A stretch of 64,000 bases of DNA from Prorocentrum cordatum (GCA_963575745.1 CAUYUJ010019948.1:995633-1059632), one strand, 5' to 3'. Positions 40,366-50,730 are shown, counted from the stretch's first letter. Numbers and translations are program-made. Notes: generated from the sequence alone by a model not told the origin.

Positions 40366-40891
40366 CCTCCCCTACATCTGGTACAATCGTGGTGGTGGAC
40401 AATAGGCCCATCAGTAGATCGGCAAGGCTGAAGATGCTGTGCGTGCCCGTGTAGCCACGCTGCGCACAACATAGGAGCTGCCAGGCAGGCCGCTCGCGCA
40501 GACGGTGGGCCCTGTCCGCCCCGCCCGCTTCCTCCCTTTTTCGTTTCCTGCCGCGCTCGCTTCCTTCCCTTCCCCTCGCCTTCCCTCCCCTCCCATCCCC
40601 TCCCTCACTTCCCTCCCCATTTCGTCCCTCCCTTCCTTGCCCAGCCTCCCATCACTTCCCTCCCATCCCCGCCTCGTTTTACCTTCCCATCCAAGTCCCG
40701 TACTTCCCCTCCCCTCCGCTTCCTTCCCCGTCCCCACCTCCTCCCCCCTCCACTTCAATCCCCGTCCCTTCCCCCATCCCCTCCGGTCGTTCGTCCCCCC
40801 TCATCTCTTCTGTTTTCTCCTCTGCTTACCTCCCTTCACCGCTCCTCTCCTCCAATATGATGTCTCATCCTCCGCCTTCCCCCCCGCCAAG

Positions 40892-41016
40892 TCATCGTTC
40901 TCTTCGTCGTCCACCTCCTCCTCCCCGGACCTTCGCCCCTACCTCGACCCCGAAAGGACTGGCCTGCCAGACGAGACGATGCGGGAGATATACTTCTTGG
41001 TGGACGTGGAGAAGAG
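40892..41016 (+). CDS. EH-domain exon B (middle of domain)
   Basis: The EH match runs LRPYLDPERTGLPDETMREI then YFLVDVEK, aligning with the family pattern (K/R)PFL...SGLP-x-ETL-x-xIWxLxD(I/V)(D/E)K. The clear match begins at 40931. An acceptor AG at 40890-40891 would add a Ser-rich stretch but keeps phase 0 with exon A. The exon would end at 41016 before GCGGCTGC, a GC donor of the kind used in dinoflagellates. Splicing to exon C restores an Arg codon and gives DVEKRGRLLFGEF, which fits the second EF-hand region. Reading straight through instead gives the poorer VEKRRLLCHSELLYLARAG and then a GGA-repeat Arg run. Confidence 0.55.
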
Positions 41017-41164
41017 GCGGCTGCTTTGTCATTCGGAGCTGTTGTACCTCGCCCGTGCAGGAGGAGGAAGGAGGAGGAGGCGGAGAAGGAGGAAACCAAA
41101 GCGGTGTCTCCGGTGAGATTCGAGCGCCTCCAGGTCTAGGAGTTGGAGGACGATCGGATCAGAA
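41017..41164. other. Start of proposed EH intron 2
   Basis: Begins GCGGCTGC. A short GGA run lies at about 41059-41090. Confidence 0.35.
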
Positions 41165-41305
41165 TCAATTGCGTGAGCAGAAAAATTTCGGAGCTATGCC
41201 GCCTCTGGCGCGCTTCGGGCGCCAGAGAGGGTGGCCCAGCGCCAGTCCAAAGGAATCCGCGCGGACCTCCGACAAATTTGCGTTTTTTTTCTGCTTCTCT
41301 AAAGG
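41165..41305. mobile_element. Fold-back element family F, degraded copy
   Basis: The right arm TCCAAAGGAATCCGCGCGGAC, then ACAAATTTGCG and TCTGCTTC, is recognisable. The left arm GAGCAGAAAAATTTCGGAGC is shortened. Confidence 0.55.
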
Positions 41306-41744
41306 GGAAGGCCTCCGCGACGTTCTCCCGCACCTCGTGCGCTCGTCCGCTTGCGCTGCCTTCGCGCGTGCCCGCCGCCGCTGCGGCGTGCGAGCGCGCT
41401 TCTCGGTGGAGGGACGCGCGCCGAGGGCGCGAGAGGCTCAAGGTCAGAAGGTGTTCCCTCTCCCTGCTGGTTGGGCACGTGCGCCCAGCGTCAGCGGGGG
41501 GCCCGGGGTGGACCTGACCACCCCAGGACCCCCCGACCGGGTCTGTCCTCGAAGCGGCCGAGGAGAACCGGAGGCTCGGCCGGCTCGAAAGCGACCCTGC
41601 GCGGCCGCGCGCGCGCGGCCGCCGCGAGCGCGCGGCTCTGCGGCCAGGCCTGCTGCGGTTCCGCGCGCGGGCCCCGCCCCGCCCCCTCGGGCCGCCGCCG
41701 CGGCTCCTCCCCGGGGCCGGAGCCAAGGGGAAGCGCGCGGGCCG
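41306..41744. other. GC-rich non-coding
   Basis: CpG-rich sequence with no gene or repeat boundary recognised. Confidence 0.4.
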
Positions 41745-41880
41745 CTGGCACGCAAGAGGGACCCTTCGGCGCAGCGGCCTCTTGGTGCGGGCTCACGGCC
41801 CCCCCCCAGCATCGGCCAACGCGCCTGGGTTTGGCCCCGCCGTGGTCCCCGCAAGCCGCGCACCAGAGGTCGGCGTCCCG
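41745..41880. mobile_element. MITE family C, degraded copy
   Basis: CACGCAAGAGGGACCCTTCG at the left and AAGCCGCGCACCAGAGGTC at the right match family C (1886-2390 and 63406-63585). The right end is lost. Confidence 0.5.
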
Positions 41881-41894
41881 CCAACGTGCTTCTA

Positions 41895-42080
41895 CGATGT
41901 GTTCGTCGCCCCCCCCAGGGGCGACGCGCGCGCACCGAGAAATCTTGCTAGTCTATGCGTCGTGGCGGGCGCTTTCTGGCCACACACCGCTCGAGAAACG
42001 ATGCACTGCAAGATGGGCATACGACATGTTCGGGTCGGACGCGCGCCTCGAAGGCGGACATCTCGTACTGGCATGTCTCT
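41895..42080 (+). repeat. Dispersed repeat, copy 2 (partner at 1192-1410)
   Basis: GTTCGTCGCCCCCCCCAGGG, CGACGCGCGCGCACCGAG and GTCGGACGCGCGCCTCG parallel 1192-1410 in order and orientation. Confidence 0.55.
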
Positions 42081-43663
42081 CTGCGCTTCCCACAAGACCA
42101 CGTCCTGCCCGGGTCCGTCCCTGCGTGCAGCACGGCGGGCTCCTGCCAGCGCGCCTGCGCGTGCGGCGCCCCGCGCTCCGGCGGCCGCACGGCCGTTGGG
42201 CGCCCGACGGCAGCGGGCCGACGGCCCAGCACGCCGCCGCGCAGCCCCAGGCGCGGCGGCCAGCAGCGCGGGGAGGAAGGCGCAGGGCAGCGCCGCCCGA
42301 GGAAGGCGTCCGTTTCGTGCCGCAGCTCCTCCGGAGGGGACAAAAACACACAGACAGACAGCATTCGTCGTCGATTCCCTCCAAATATGGGAAACTATGG
42401 CAAGTGGGGGGGAAGACTATAGGAAAATATTGGGAATCTGGTTATTTGTGTCTATTTTTTTGTGTCCCCCTTCAGCTTCGTCCGAGCCTGGCGCGGACGC
42501 GGCTTCCGATCTGAGGTGTGGATCATCGTGGACTCTTCTCTTCGCCTGCGTCCTTGGAAGGCGTAGGGAAGCTTGGCGGGCGGGCGTGGCGCCCAACGGC
42601 CGCCGCATCGCGTGGCGGCCGTTGGCGGGCGGGCGTGGCGCCCAGAAGGAGGAGGAGGAGGAAGAAGACCCCCCCTTGCCATCTCCCTCCTCCCCTGCCG
42701 CCCCGCCCCCGTCCTCCCCTCTCCCCCCCCCCTTCCGCTCCGTCTTCGGTTAAGACGAACTTTCAGGGATATGGGCCTTGTCGGGCGCTGATGGGGTTTT
42801 GATCAGAAACTCTCCTTCGCCCGAGTGATGTGTTTGGCATGGTCGGGCGCGTCTGTCGCGTCGTGCAAGTCATTGCCTCATGGCCCGCTGGGCCTTCTGA
42901 GCGGTAGGCCATGGACGTGCTCGCGCCCGTTGTGCGCGCTGTGCCGTGCGGTATGGCCCAAGCGGGGTCATTTCACGATCCCGTTTAAGGAAGCGCCGTG
43001 CAATGTCGTCGTGCCGTGCTGTGGTTCGGTGTCGCACTGCGCTGCGCAGGCGAGATGCCTCGCGTCCATCGTGACGCTACGTTTGTTTGGTGGTTGCAGG
43101 CCTTCTTCCAAGGAAGGAGGAGGACCTTGTCCTCCTGCCCTTCCATTCCCATTCCGACCCGTTTGCAAGGAGGGGGAGGGGGAGGAGGAGCAGCAGGGGC
43201 AGGAGGGGCAGGAGGGGGAGGAGCAAGGTGGAAGGAGGGGGAGGGTGGCCCTCCCCCCTCCCCCCTTCCCTTTTTCCCGTCTCCTCCGTCCCCCCTCCTC
43301 CCTAACTGCTCCTTTTCCTCTTCCCTCCTCCTTGTGCCTCCTCCCCCTCCTCATCCCTCCTGCCCCCGCCCTCTCCCCTCACGCTCTGGCATTTGTCTAG
43401 TGGCCGCTCGCGGACTGGAAGGTAGAGCTGCTGAGTGTCTGGCAGCTTGGCCCAAGTTGCCAGACAATCAGCAGCTCTTGGTCGGGCCATGGGCCATGGC
43501 GCTTCTGGTTGTCCTTAATCATTCAGGCGCCCTTGGCGCCCCTATCGCCCCCCCCCCGCAGCCCCCCCCCCGTGTTTCCTGGTGTGCCGTCTTTCGCGTC
43601 AGTGGGGGGTCGTGTTTGCTGGGCCTGCAATCGCCGCAAGACTAACACATTATAACATTCACA
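42081..43663. other. Non-coding, GC-rich with purine blocks
   Basis: GCGTGGCGCCC appears twice (about 42580 and 42635). A GGGGGAGGAGGAGCAG block lies at about 43168-43225, followed by CCT-rich sequence. GTTGCAG|GCCTTCTTCC near 43100 could be a splice acceptor, but no frame is convincing. Confidence 0.35.
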
Positions 43664-43894
43664 GTACGAGCGTAGAGTACAGGGCGACTAGAGCAGAGTA
43701 TACCAGCCACGTGACGAGTAGAGTAGGAGCGCGGGCGCGCAGCCACGCGACGAGCAGAGTACAGCAGCCACTGGGCGAGCATATTAGAGCAGGGCGTCTA
43801 CTGGGCGAGCAGGGTAGAGTACAACTGCCACTGGGCGAGTAGAGTAGAACAACCACAAGGGGTGGCGAACCTAGTAGAGCAACAACTACTCAAC
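43664..43894 (+). repeat. Tandem 25-33 bp array upstream of the 1339-codon ORF
   Basis: About eight irregular units built from GAG(C/T)AGAGTA, a short spacer and GCCACTGGGC. It ends 155 bp before the ORF start. Position suggests a sub-terminal repeat or transcription-control region of the mobile element. Confidence 0.7.
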
Positions 43895-44049
43895 GAAAAA
43901 TGTGAGGATGTCTCAAGCGGGAGGTCCAACCCCAAAGCGAGGCTTGCTTCAGGTCCCCGTTGCGTCCGCAGCATTTTGCTTGCAGTTTTGTTTTGGACAG
44001 CCTCCGCCCTGTGAGAGACAGTTGATGATGAATTGGTTCCGACGCCCAG

Positions 44050-47000
44050 ATGTCATCGGATGAGGACTGGTTGCAGACAGTGGATGGACACAACAATGAT
44101 CAGGAGGACTGGCTCGCAATCGCCGTTCGACAGCAGCCATCTCCACACGATGATGCCGCTGAGCCTGCTGATATATCTGAAGAATCGTGGTTACCGCCGA
44201 GGGCCGACGTGGTCGGCCAGGAAGGCCTCTTTGCTAGACAGGCTCAGTCGAACAATGAATATGGCGCGATTGAGTTCATTACAGACGCTTCAGTGCCACC
44301 TGCTAGGACCCATACCAACCATATCCAACATCGGAGTCCTGGCGGTGCGCGCCAGATAGTTGTATCACACGGGGCTTCTGCAGTGTCAAGCAGCTCTCGC
44401 CAGAGAGACCCATATGGTAATTTATGCAAACACATGTTGTATCCCACGACTGGGCATGCAACTCGGTTGTCGAGCACCACTGGCCTTGCACGCGACATCG
44501 GAGCAACACGGCAGAAGGTGATTGGCATGATGACTTCACTCGCGTGCGCTGCCTACGACAGCGTACGCCACGCCATGAGCATATTCATACAGAGGGCAGT
44601 TCACCAGTGCAAGCGCAGAAGTAGTGACAAGCTCGTCCAGCCAGTGTGCGCCATACGGTATCGCAAATACGATGGGACGAGGTGCAACCACGTACGGGTC
44701 ACGACATATATGAATGACGGCGGCGAGGATGAACACTTGTACCAGCACAAAGGCGCCCACGAACTATTTGTAACAGAAGCATGTTTCGTGATGGCGTTCA
44801 GGCAGGTCTGCGATGATGGCGACCGAATCATGATTATGAAAATGCCTCAGCCGTCGCTTCTCAGGTGCATCAACAGTACCAAGGCAGAATGCATCAGGTC
44901 AGCCCTCCAGCACACAGAACTACCGTGCGAGAGTTTCATTGACACCGAATTCCCAAGAAATATCAACGCGTTTGTCTGTGACGGATTTTCTGGGAACCTC
45001 AGGGCTGAGAGGGCGATGCTGCGTGACCGGCCCGACAGGACTGCAATTGGATTGTTGTGCGACGCCCACAAGAAAGCCACAGTGCAGACTATGGCGATGA
45101 CAACTTTGAAGCCGCTGGATACTCACGTGATAAGGTTCGCACTGGCGTTGCAGGGAGGTGCGAGGAGCGATTTTCGGAGAGAAATGCGACGGTTGTTGCG
45201 AGAAAGGTTGGTTGTCATCAAGAGTGGTATGTGCCCAATGGAAGCATCATCGCATAGACGTGCTGTGCTCGATTTGTTTATCCCAGGTTCAACGCCAACT
45301 TGCAAGCAACGGGAGTATTTGATGGAAAAACTATTCAACGGGGACATTCGCAAACGAGGGCGGGTGGAACACTATTGTCATGGCTGCTGTGCTTCTTACC
45401 GTGAGACGCTCGGGCTGTTCTGCAATGCGGGCGCGCGCGCGCTGTCTGGACCAGGCATCAGTGCATTGCAGCGGAGCAACTGGACAGGCACGCCTGACTG
45501 CATCAATGGAATTGGGTTGGTTGCTCATGTGCACGGCCTTGCAGCACAAGCGTGGATGAGAGTCGCGCCGCCGCGGGTCAGTGCCAGCGCGTCGGGCGCC
45601 GCGCGCGTTGCGGCGTGTCCCGCTGCAGCTGGCGGCCAGCCGACTGCAGCGCCAGCTGGCGACGCCGCACGGGAGGGCGCCGACGACGGCGACGCAGGCG
45701 AGTTGGGCGGCGACGTCTCCGTGTGGCGCCAGGACGCCCAGTCCAGGGCCAAGGACGTGCAGAGTTGGATACTGAGCGGCTCGTTTGAAGATGACCTTCG
45801 CATTGCTCGCATCCAGTACGGGCCCTGTGAAACAATGATATTGCGACAGTTGGCGTTGTCTGGTGTGTCTTGGGAGCGCAAGCAACAAACGAGATATCTC
45901 CATGAGGGTGCGAGGACCTATCAGTTGTGGGAGGCTCATCGCGGTGAGCCTGAGACTGCTTTCAACGCTGAAGTCGCCGACCTGTTATGCGACGAAGGTC
46001 GGTGGCGAACCCTTTCCGACACCACTGAGGCACAAGGCATGAAGTTGTACATCTTCTTGGCACGGATGGGTGCTTCTGCGCACGAGCTGGTCGAGGTCCC
46101 CCACAGGTGGTGGCCTTGCAAGACTTTCGCGACACTTCACAGTGATGCAGCGCTCGACGACCTGAAATGTTCTGGGCAATCAACTTGTTGCCTGGATGGC
46201 TACACTGCAGGTTTCCTCGACTACTGCGGTGCTGCCGTGGGCGGGTCCTGCGCGAGGGCCGAGCTCATGGCGTTGGTTTCCGCGATGGAGACAGACGCGG
46301 GGTCGACGGAGAGAGAGCACTCGACGAACGAGAGGCGGAATAAGTTCAGGGTCATGACTCACGAGAAGCACGTTGAAGAGTTGTCGGCATGGTTTTGTTC
46401 TCGCAGGTGCTGTTCGGACCGCAGGGATGTCGGGGGGAACTTGGCGCCGCAGAAGCGGCCTCGTTGCGCCGCAGCCGCGGCGCAGGGCCGAGTCGATGCG
46501 CCCCAGCCCCCGCGGAGATATTCTTGGACCTGGAAGGCCTTCGTCCACGTCCAGGCGAAGGGCCGCTTCATGACGGGGGATGCCGCCGCCGAGGTCAGCC
46601 AGGCCTATCGGAACCTCACGGCCGAGGAGAGGTCGTTCTACGAGGAGCTGGGGGAGCTCGCGGCGCAGCAGAGGGCAGCAGGGCACCGCAGTTTCCCCGA
46701 GAACGCCCGCCCTCCCCGAGCGGCCTGGCCAGCTGGGCGCGGCAGAGGCGCCCCTCGGCCCCCCGCGCCTCGCCCGCTCTTGGACGGCGACGCGCAGCTG
46801 CGCCCTGGTGGCGATGTTCGGGCAGCTGGGCCCGCGCTCGCACTCGCCGACGCCGTGGAGACGCCGACGCCGCTCGGCCGCGTCCTGGCGGAGTCGCAGC
46901 TGATCCTCAGCCGCGAGCGCGAGCAGGTCGCCCAGGAGGAGCGCGCCGAGCGAGACAGGGTGGCAGAGCTGCGGGAGAATTCTCGCCGAGTCGTTGATGG

Positions 47001-48069
47001 AGCTGCGGGGTCTTGGGCGATTATCGGCGGGGCAGCGGCGGCCTCGGAGCTCGCAGTGTCGAGCAGTGAGCTTACAGCAGAGCCATCGCCAATGCTCGCT
47101 ATGACTTGGAATCGTTCTGCAGACACTGCGAGAGATGCTGCCCTGATGCACTTGGCCAGGACTACGGCGAAGGCGAATGAGGAGAGATGGCAACAGCTTC
47201 ACTACTACGTTCGTGTTGAAGACGTCCCACGCCTCGGGAAGGCCCCCACCAACCGCAGACGCTGCCACGACGCGCAGCGATGCATCTGCATGGGCGAGGG
47301 GCTGGCTGAGGCAGAGATTATCAAGAAGCTATTTGAATCAATTCGGGTGTGCTCACGCATGAATGCCACGTTTCGGCCTCTCTTGAAAGATGGGCACCTG
47401 GTTGCAAGAATTCAGACCACGCATCCTGCGTGCGTTGATCCCGCTGATCCTCCTGTCGGGCCTCTTCCAGATACCGTCGAAGACGTCTGGGTGCACGTGG
47501 CTTTATTCTACGAGAAGCCGATCAGGCCAACCTTCGTGGTCATGAACAGGGAGCCTGAGCGAGACGAGGCAGATACCTTGGGCTTGACGGCGTGCGTCAG
47601 CCCATTCACCGACCAGCTTGTAGTGAAGACTCAATGGGAGTGTCTTGATTGCTTCGTCGATTGGCGCAATGCCAGGACCCTGACGTTGACGTGGTATCAG
47701 CTCGCTTGCTTTCCAAAGCGGTTACTTCGACCATTCCAGCCTCGCCACCAGCGAGCGCGAGCTATGCCGTTCGAGCCGATCGACCTCCTGGGCCAGTCCT
47801 TACCACAGCGGAAGCGCGCCGCTGCTGCTGGCGGAGCTGGGCGCGGGCGAGCTCGCGGAGCTCGAGGGCGCGGCGGCGCAGGCCGGCCTGGCGCGGGCCG
47901 AGGGCGAGGGCGCCGCGGCCGAGTGGCGCGCGGGCGCGCGGCCGCTGACTTTGAGAAGGAGCTCTTCGGCAGCGCGTCGTCCGAGTCGGGCCTCAGCCTG
48001 GAACGCGGGTTCAGCGACGCCGACGGTGAGCCCTCGAAGTCCGATGGAGGTTCCCAGGGCTCAGGTTAA
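44050..48069 (+). CDS. Large HMG-box-like protein, possible transposase core
   Basis: 1339 uninterrupted codons from ATG 44050, with an acidic Trp-containing start (DEDWLQ, QEDWLA, EESWLP). Around residues 300-345 lies VCDGFSGNLRAER, followed about 15 residues later by LLCDAHKKATV. The D-x-x-S-x-N...C-x-A-H order recalls the second catalytic Asp and the C-x-x-H of RNase H-fold transposases such as hAT. This is a motif-level resemblance only. Residues about 515-575 are a GC-rich Ala/Gly insertion. Residues about 822-880 (TWKAFVHVQAKGRFM, YRNLTAEERSFYEELG) look like an HMG box, a DNA-binding fold. Residues about 1255-1300 are Gly/Arg-rich, and the end is acidic and Ser-rich. It is probably a nuclear DNA-binding protein of a mobile element. 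A 362-codon antisense frame (46180-47268) is its shadow. Confidence 0.7.
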   Translation: MSSDEDWLQTVDGHNNDQEDWLAIAVRQQPSPHDDAAEPADISEESWLPPRADVVGQEGLFARQAQSNNEYGAIEFITDASVPPARTHTNHIQHRSPGGARQIVVSHGASAVSSSSRQRDPYGNLCKHMLYPTTGHATRLSSTTGLARDIGATRQKVIGMMTSLACAAYDSVRHAMSIFIQRAVHQCKRRSSDKLVQPVCAIRYRKYDGTRCNHVRVTTYMNDGGEDEHLYQHKGAHELFVTEACFVMAFRQVCDDGDRIMIMKMPQPSLLRCINSTKAECIRSALQHTELPCESFIDTEFPRNINAFVCDGFSGNLRAERAMLRDRPDRTAIGLLCDAHKKATVQTMAMTTLKPLDTHVIRFALALQGGARSDFRREMRRLLRERLVVIKSGMCPMEASSHRRAVLDLFIPGSTPTCKQREYLMEKLFNGDIRKRGRVEHYCHGCCASYRETLGLFCNAGARALSGPGISALQRSNWTGTPDCINGIGLVAHVHGLAAQAWMRVAPPRVSASASGAARVAACPAAAGGQPTAAPAGDAAREGADDGDAGELGGDVSVWRQDAQSRAKDVQSWILSGSFEDDLRIARIQYGPCETMILRQLALSGVSWERKQQTRYLHEGARTYQLWEAHRGEPETAFNAEVADLLCDEGRWRTLSDTTEAQGMKLYIFLARMGASAHELVEVPHRWWPCKTFATLHSDAALDDLKCSGQSTCCLDGYTAGFLDYCGAAVGGSCARAELMALVSAMETDAGSTEREHSTNERRNKFRVMTHEKHVEELSAWFCSRRCCSDRRDVGGNLAPQKRPRCAAAAAQGRVDAPQPPRRYSWTWKAFVHVQAKGRFMTGDAAAEVSQAYRNLTAEERSFYEELGELAAQQRAAGHRSFPENARPPRAAWPAGRGRGAPRPPAPRPLLDGDAQLRPGGDVRAAGPALALADAVETPTPLGRVLAESQLILSREREQVAQEERAERDRVAELRENSRRVVDGAAGSWAIIGGAAAASELAVSSSELTAEPSPMLAMTWNRSADTARDAALMHLARTTAKANEERWQQLHYYVRVEDVPRLGKAPTNRRRCHDAQRCICMGEGLAEAEIIKKLFESIRVCSRMNATFRPLLKDGHLVARIQTTHPACVDPADPPVGPLPDTVEDVWVHVALFYEKPIRPTFVVMNREPERDEADTLGLTACVSPFTDQLVVKTQWECLDCFVDWRNARTLTLTWYQLACFPKRLLRPFQPRHQRARAMPFEPIDLLGQSLPQRKRAAAAGGAGRGRARGARGRGGAGRPGAGRGRGRRGRVARGRAAADFEKELFGSASSESGLSLERGFSDADGEPSKSDGGSQGSG

Positions 48070-48211
48070 TCAAAAAGCGTTTTGGCCCTGTTGTTTTCTG
48101 GGGTATGCAATTGTTTCTTGCGTTTCCTGTCCAGGCCCTGGGGGTTCACCACTATCTGCTTTGATCTGATCGGCGCGGCGTTCGATTCCAGCACCCGTCG
48201 ACTCGAACGCC

Positions 48212-48946
48212 ATGCCGATCAGAGCTTCGCTCGATGGGGTGAGCCGCAACTGTCAAGGTTCGGCCTCGAGGGGCCTCGACGAGGACGCCGAGCTGTTCGA
48301 GCGCCCCAGCGTCTCGGAGTCGGAGACCTCGGTCGTCGCCGATGACCGCGGCGCCGATGAGGGGGACATCAGCGACGCCGACATCGACAGGGCCCTCGGA
48401 GAGCTGGAGGGCGAGCCTGCAGATGCGGTCGTGCCTCATGCTGATGATGGCGCGCTTCCTGCAGGCGGGTTCGGCGGGCTCGCCGACGGCGCTCCCGCGC
48501 CAGTGCTCGTTGACAGGCCTTTGTTCGAGATCGCTGTCGAGCCCCCGAGGCCTGGTGCCAGAAATCCTCCTCGCTTCTGCGTGAAAGTTTCAGGGTATGG
48601 GAGCGTAGGTTTCTTACGATATTACACTAAGAAGCGTAAGATCGTAGCTGAATGTAAATCCCATCGCGGTTGTTTCAAAACCAAGACGGTTCGACCCTCT
48701 GCAGTTCCTGGCCTGGTCGGCCAGGGTAGGTGCATGGGTCTCCTTTTGTCGTGGCTCGTCTCTCATAGCCAATATGGTAACCAGATCGACCACGTGCACT
48801 GTCCAGACCCCTCGTTTGACTTGCGTGATGCGTGCCGCACCTTGTTTGAGAGATTGGCGGTGGATGTAGCAGATGCCAGGGGTCTCCTTGAGGAAGAAGC
48901 GCCCCGTTACGCGGGCGACACTGATGAGCCATCGAGGTGTCCTTAA
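48212..48946 (+). CDS. Second ORF of the element, Cys-containing basic domain
   Basis: 244 codons. The first half is acidic (ESETSVVADDRGADEGDISD). Residues about 120-185 hold FCVKVSGYGSVGFLRYYTKK and VAECKSHRGCFKTKTVRP, a basic Cys-His-Cys patch, then GRCMGLLLSWL. The carboxy end is acidic. I recall similar domains next to HMG-like ORFs in dinoflagellates but know of no assigned function. The short 142-bp gap to the preceding stop suggests co-expression. Start chosen as the first ATG giving the full acidic region. Confidence 0.6.
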   Translation: MPIRASLDGVSRNCQGSASRGLDEDAELFERPSVSESETSVVADDRGADEGDISDADIDRALGELEGEPADAVVPHADDGALPAGGFGGLADGAPAPVLVDRPLFEIAVEPPRPGARNPPRFCVKVSGYGSVGFLRYYTKKRKIVAECKSHRGCFKTKTVRPSAVPGLVGQGRCMGLLLSWLVSHSQYGNQIDHVHCPDPSFDLRDACRTLFERLAVDVADARGLLEEEAPRYAGDTDEPSRCP

Positions 48947-48960
48947 CCAACCACGCAGCA

Positions 48961-50637
48961 AAGCTGACTAGAGGGAGAAGGGAGTTTGTTTTTGAGCCTG
49001 AGGGGCGTCTGGCTGGATGAGAATGGGGCAGGGGTGAATGGGAAGGAGGGGGTGAGTGGAGGGCGGGGAGGCGGTGGGATGAGGTGGGGGATGAGGACGG
49101 GTTGGCCCCCCCCACGCGCAGAGTAGCTTGATTGATCGGCGTGGCCCTGGACAAGGGGGGACCACGAGGAGGATGGGCACGACGAGGGGGTGGGGAGGGA
49201 TGGGGGGCGGGGCAAGTGCGAGGAGGACGGCCGTGAAGGGGTGGATTGGGATGCGATGCCAAATCCCCCCCTAGAAGCACATCGATTCAAGTCACGTCGC
49301 GCTCCTTTCCCGTTGGCCCGTTATCGCTGTCCACCCTCTCTTCGGTGAGGTGGCAGGCGGGGGCAGGGGAAGGGTGCTAGGGGAATTGAGTCGATGTGTT
49401 GTCTTGGGGGGGGGGGGGCCTTGCCAACGCGCCCGTTTGGCTTCCCCCCAGCGTTTTTTTGGCGTCGGAGCGCCAGGGGTGGACGCCGCCAGGGTCTTTT
49501 GAAAGTCGGGGCTGCCGACTGCTAGTGGCGGCCGCCCTGTCGATGACAAATGCAAGGTGCACATGCAATGCGGGGCACCCCTACTGCCATACCTGTAATG
49601 ATTGGACCGCTCATCCTGCAGCTGATTCGTTGAATGATCATGCAACCCCAGGGCACCCTACACCTTGCACAGTACATGCGTATGTATACAACCGCACCTC
49701 GTTCTCACGTTTGCCTGCGTTGCCAGTAATTGGTTGGCTCTCGCCTTCGATCCGCCGAGTAGCCCGATCACTGATATTAGATAAAACTGCATCGGGAAAC
49801 CCTGGCCGATATGTTTTGGCAGTGTGGGGCGCGTGTGGCACCCAGCGCTGGCCTTCACATGGGCCCCAATGGTATCTTCGTGGGCCCAGCGATGCGTTCA
49901 AACCAATGCCCCGCCTCCCCCTCCCACACAGTTGAGTTACGCATGATGCTCGGCCCTGCCCCTTGCAGCGCCCCTTGCGCGTCGCCCCTGCCCCGCGCCG
50001 ATCGGAGTGCCAACGTGGGCCCTCTGAGGGTCTCCGCGGGGCTGTCTCCTGGGATGTCACCACGGGCCCAACGCGTCGCGGCCCACGCCCCCGCGCTCCT
50101 TGACACTTCTGTTGCCCTGTTAAGTGCGCCCCGCCAGTGATGCCCCGTAAGGCCGCCCACCTTGTTCCATATCCTCCTGCTCATCGTGCTTCTGCTCCTG
50201 CTCATTGTCATGTTCCTCCGCCTGCTGGTGGCCCTCCCCTTTCTTGCGTATGTGTTTCCTTGTGTGTCTTTTCATGCCCCCCTGCTTCTGCTCGTGGCCC
50301 CCCTTTGGCGCGGGGTAGTGGAGGGGGGGGGGCGTGCGCGCGCAACGTGGCACGTTGCAGCTATTGCACGGCAGGGGAAGGCACGACGGGGGCAGGATAA
50401 CAGCTCGCGGCGGGGAGGTGCGTCTTCATCGGCTTGGGCAGGAACAGGGGCATCAGCGCAGGGCGATCAGGGAGCGCGCGGGGGATTGACAGAAGGGCAA
50501 ATACAGCAGGCGCAGGCCAATTATCCCATGACATAATTGCGGTATCAGTGTTGTCGGGTGGGCACGCGTAGTGATGTGTGTTAGGGGAAGGAGAGCACCG
50601 CCCTCCCCCCCCCCATTGCCGCCACCCGCACTCGCAG
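48961..50637. other. Non-coding, proposed EH intron 2
   Basis: G/A-rich to about 49.25 kb, then moderate GC. A small frame with CTCNAGHPYCHTC (about 49557-49595) has closely spaced Cys/His but no context to call a gene. Confidence 0.35.
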
Positions 50638-50730
50638 GTGGCGCAGTGCAAGATCTACGACACCGCCGACTTCACCACTGACGACTCGCGCGCATTTGAC
50701 CTAGTTCACCTTCCTCTTGCACCAGCCGAC
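50638..50730 (+). CDS. Candidate exon of unknown gene
   Basis: A good acceptor (CCACCCGCACTCGCAG) precedes a frame reading VAQCKIYDTADFTTDDSRAF then DLVHLPLAPADG. Amino-acid composition is ordinary rather than repeat-like. The 3' boundary is uncertain and no family is recognised. It lies inside the proposed EH intron 2 on the same strand, so it may be a skipped exon, a nested gene or an argument against that intron. Confidence 0.35.

Larger units (their letters stand above)
43664..48960 (+). mobile_element. Two-ORF element with HMG-like protein (boundaries approximate)
   Basis: Contains the tandem array (43664-43894), a 1339-codon ORF and, 142 bp after its stop, a 244-codon ORF. From memory, proteins of both types are highly repeated in dinoflagellate gene sets, which is the main reason to call this mobile. 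I could not find terminal inverted repeats or target duplications, so the ends given are those of the visible content. It would lie in proposed EH intron 2 on the same strand. Confidence 0.5.

Noticed and set aside
43664-43894. CRISPR-like array
   Set aside because: Units are irregular and have no constant repeat with variable spacers, and the genome is clearly eukaryotic.
44033-46997. Short plus and minus frames overlapping the large ORF
   Set aside because: Shadows in alternative frames of the same coding sequence.
46180-47268. A 362-codon minus-strand frame
   Set aside because: Antisense shadow of the 1339-codon ORF, GC-biased, no motif.
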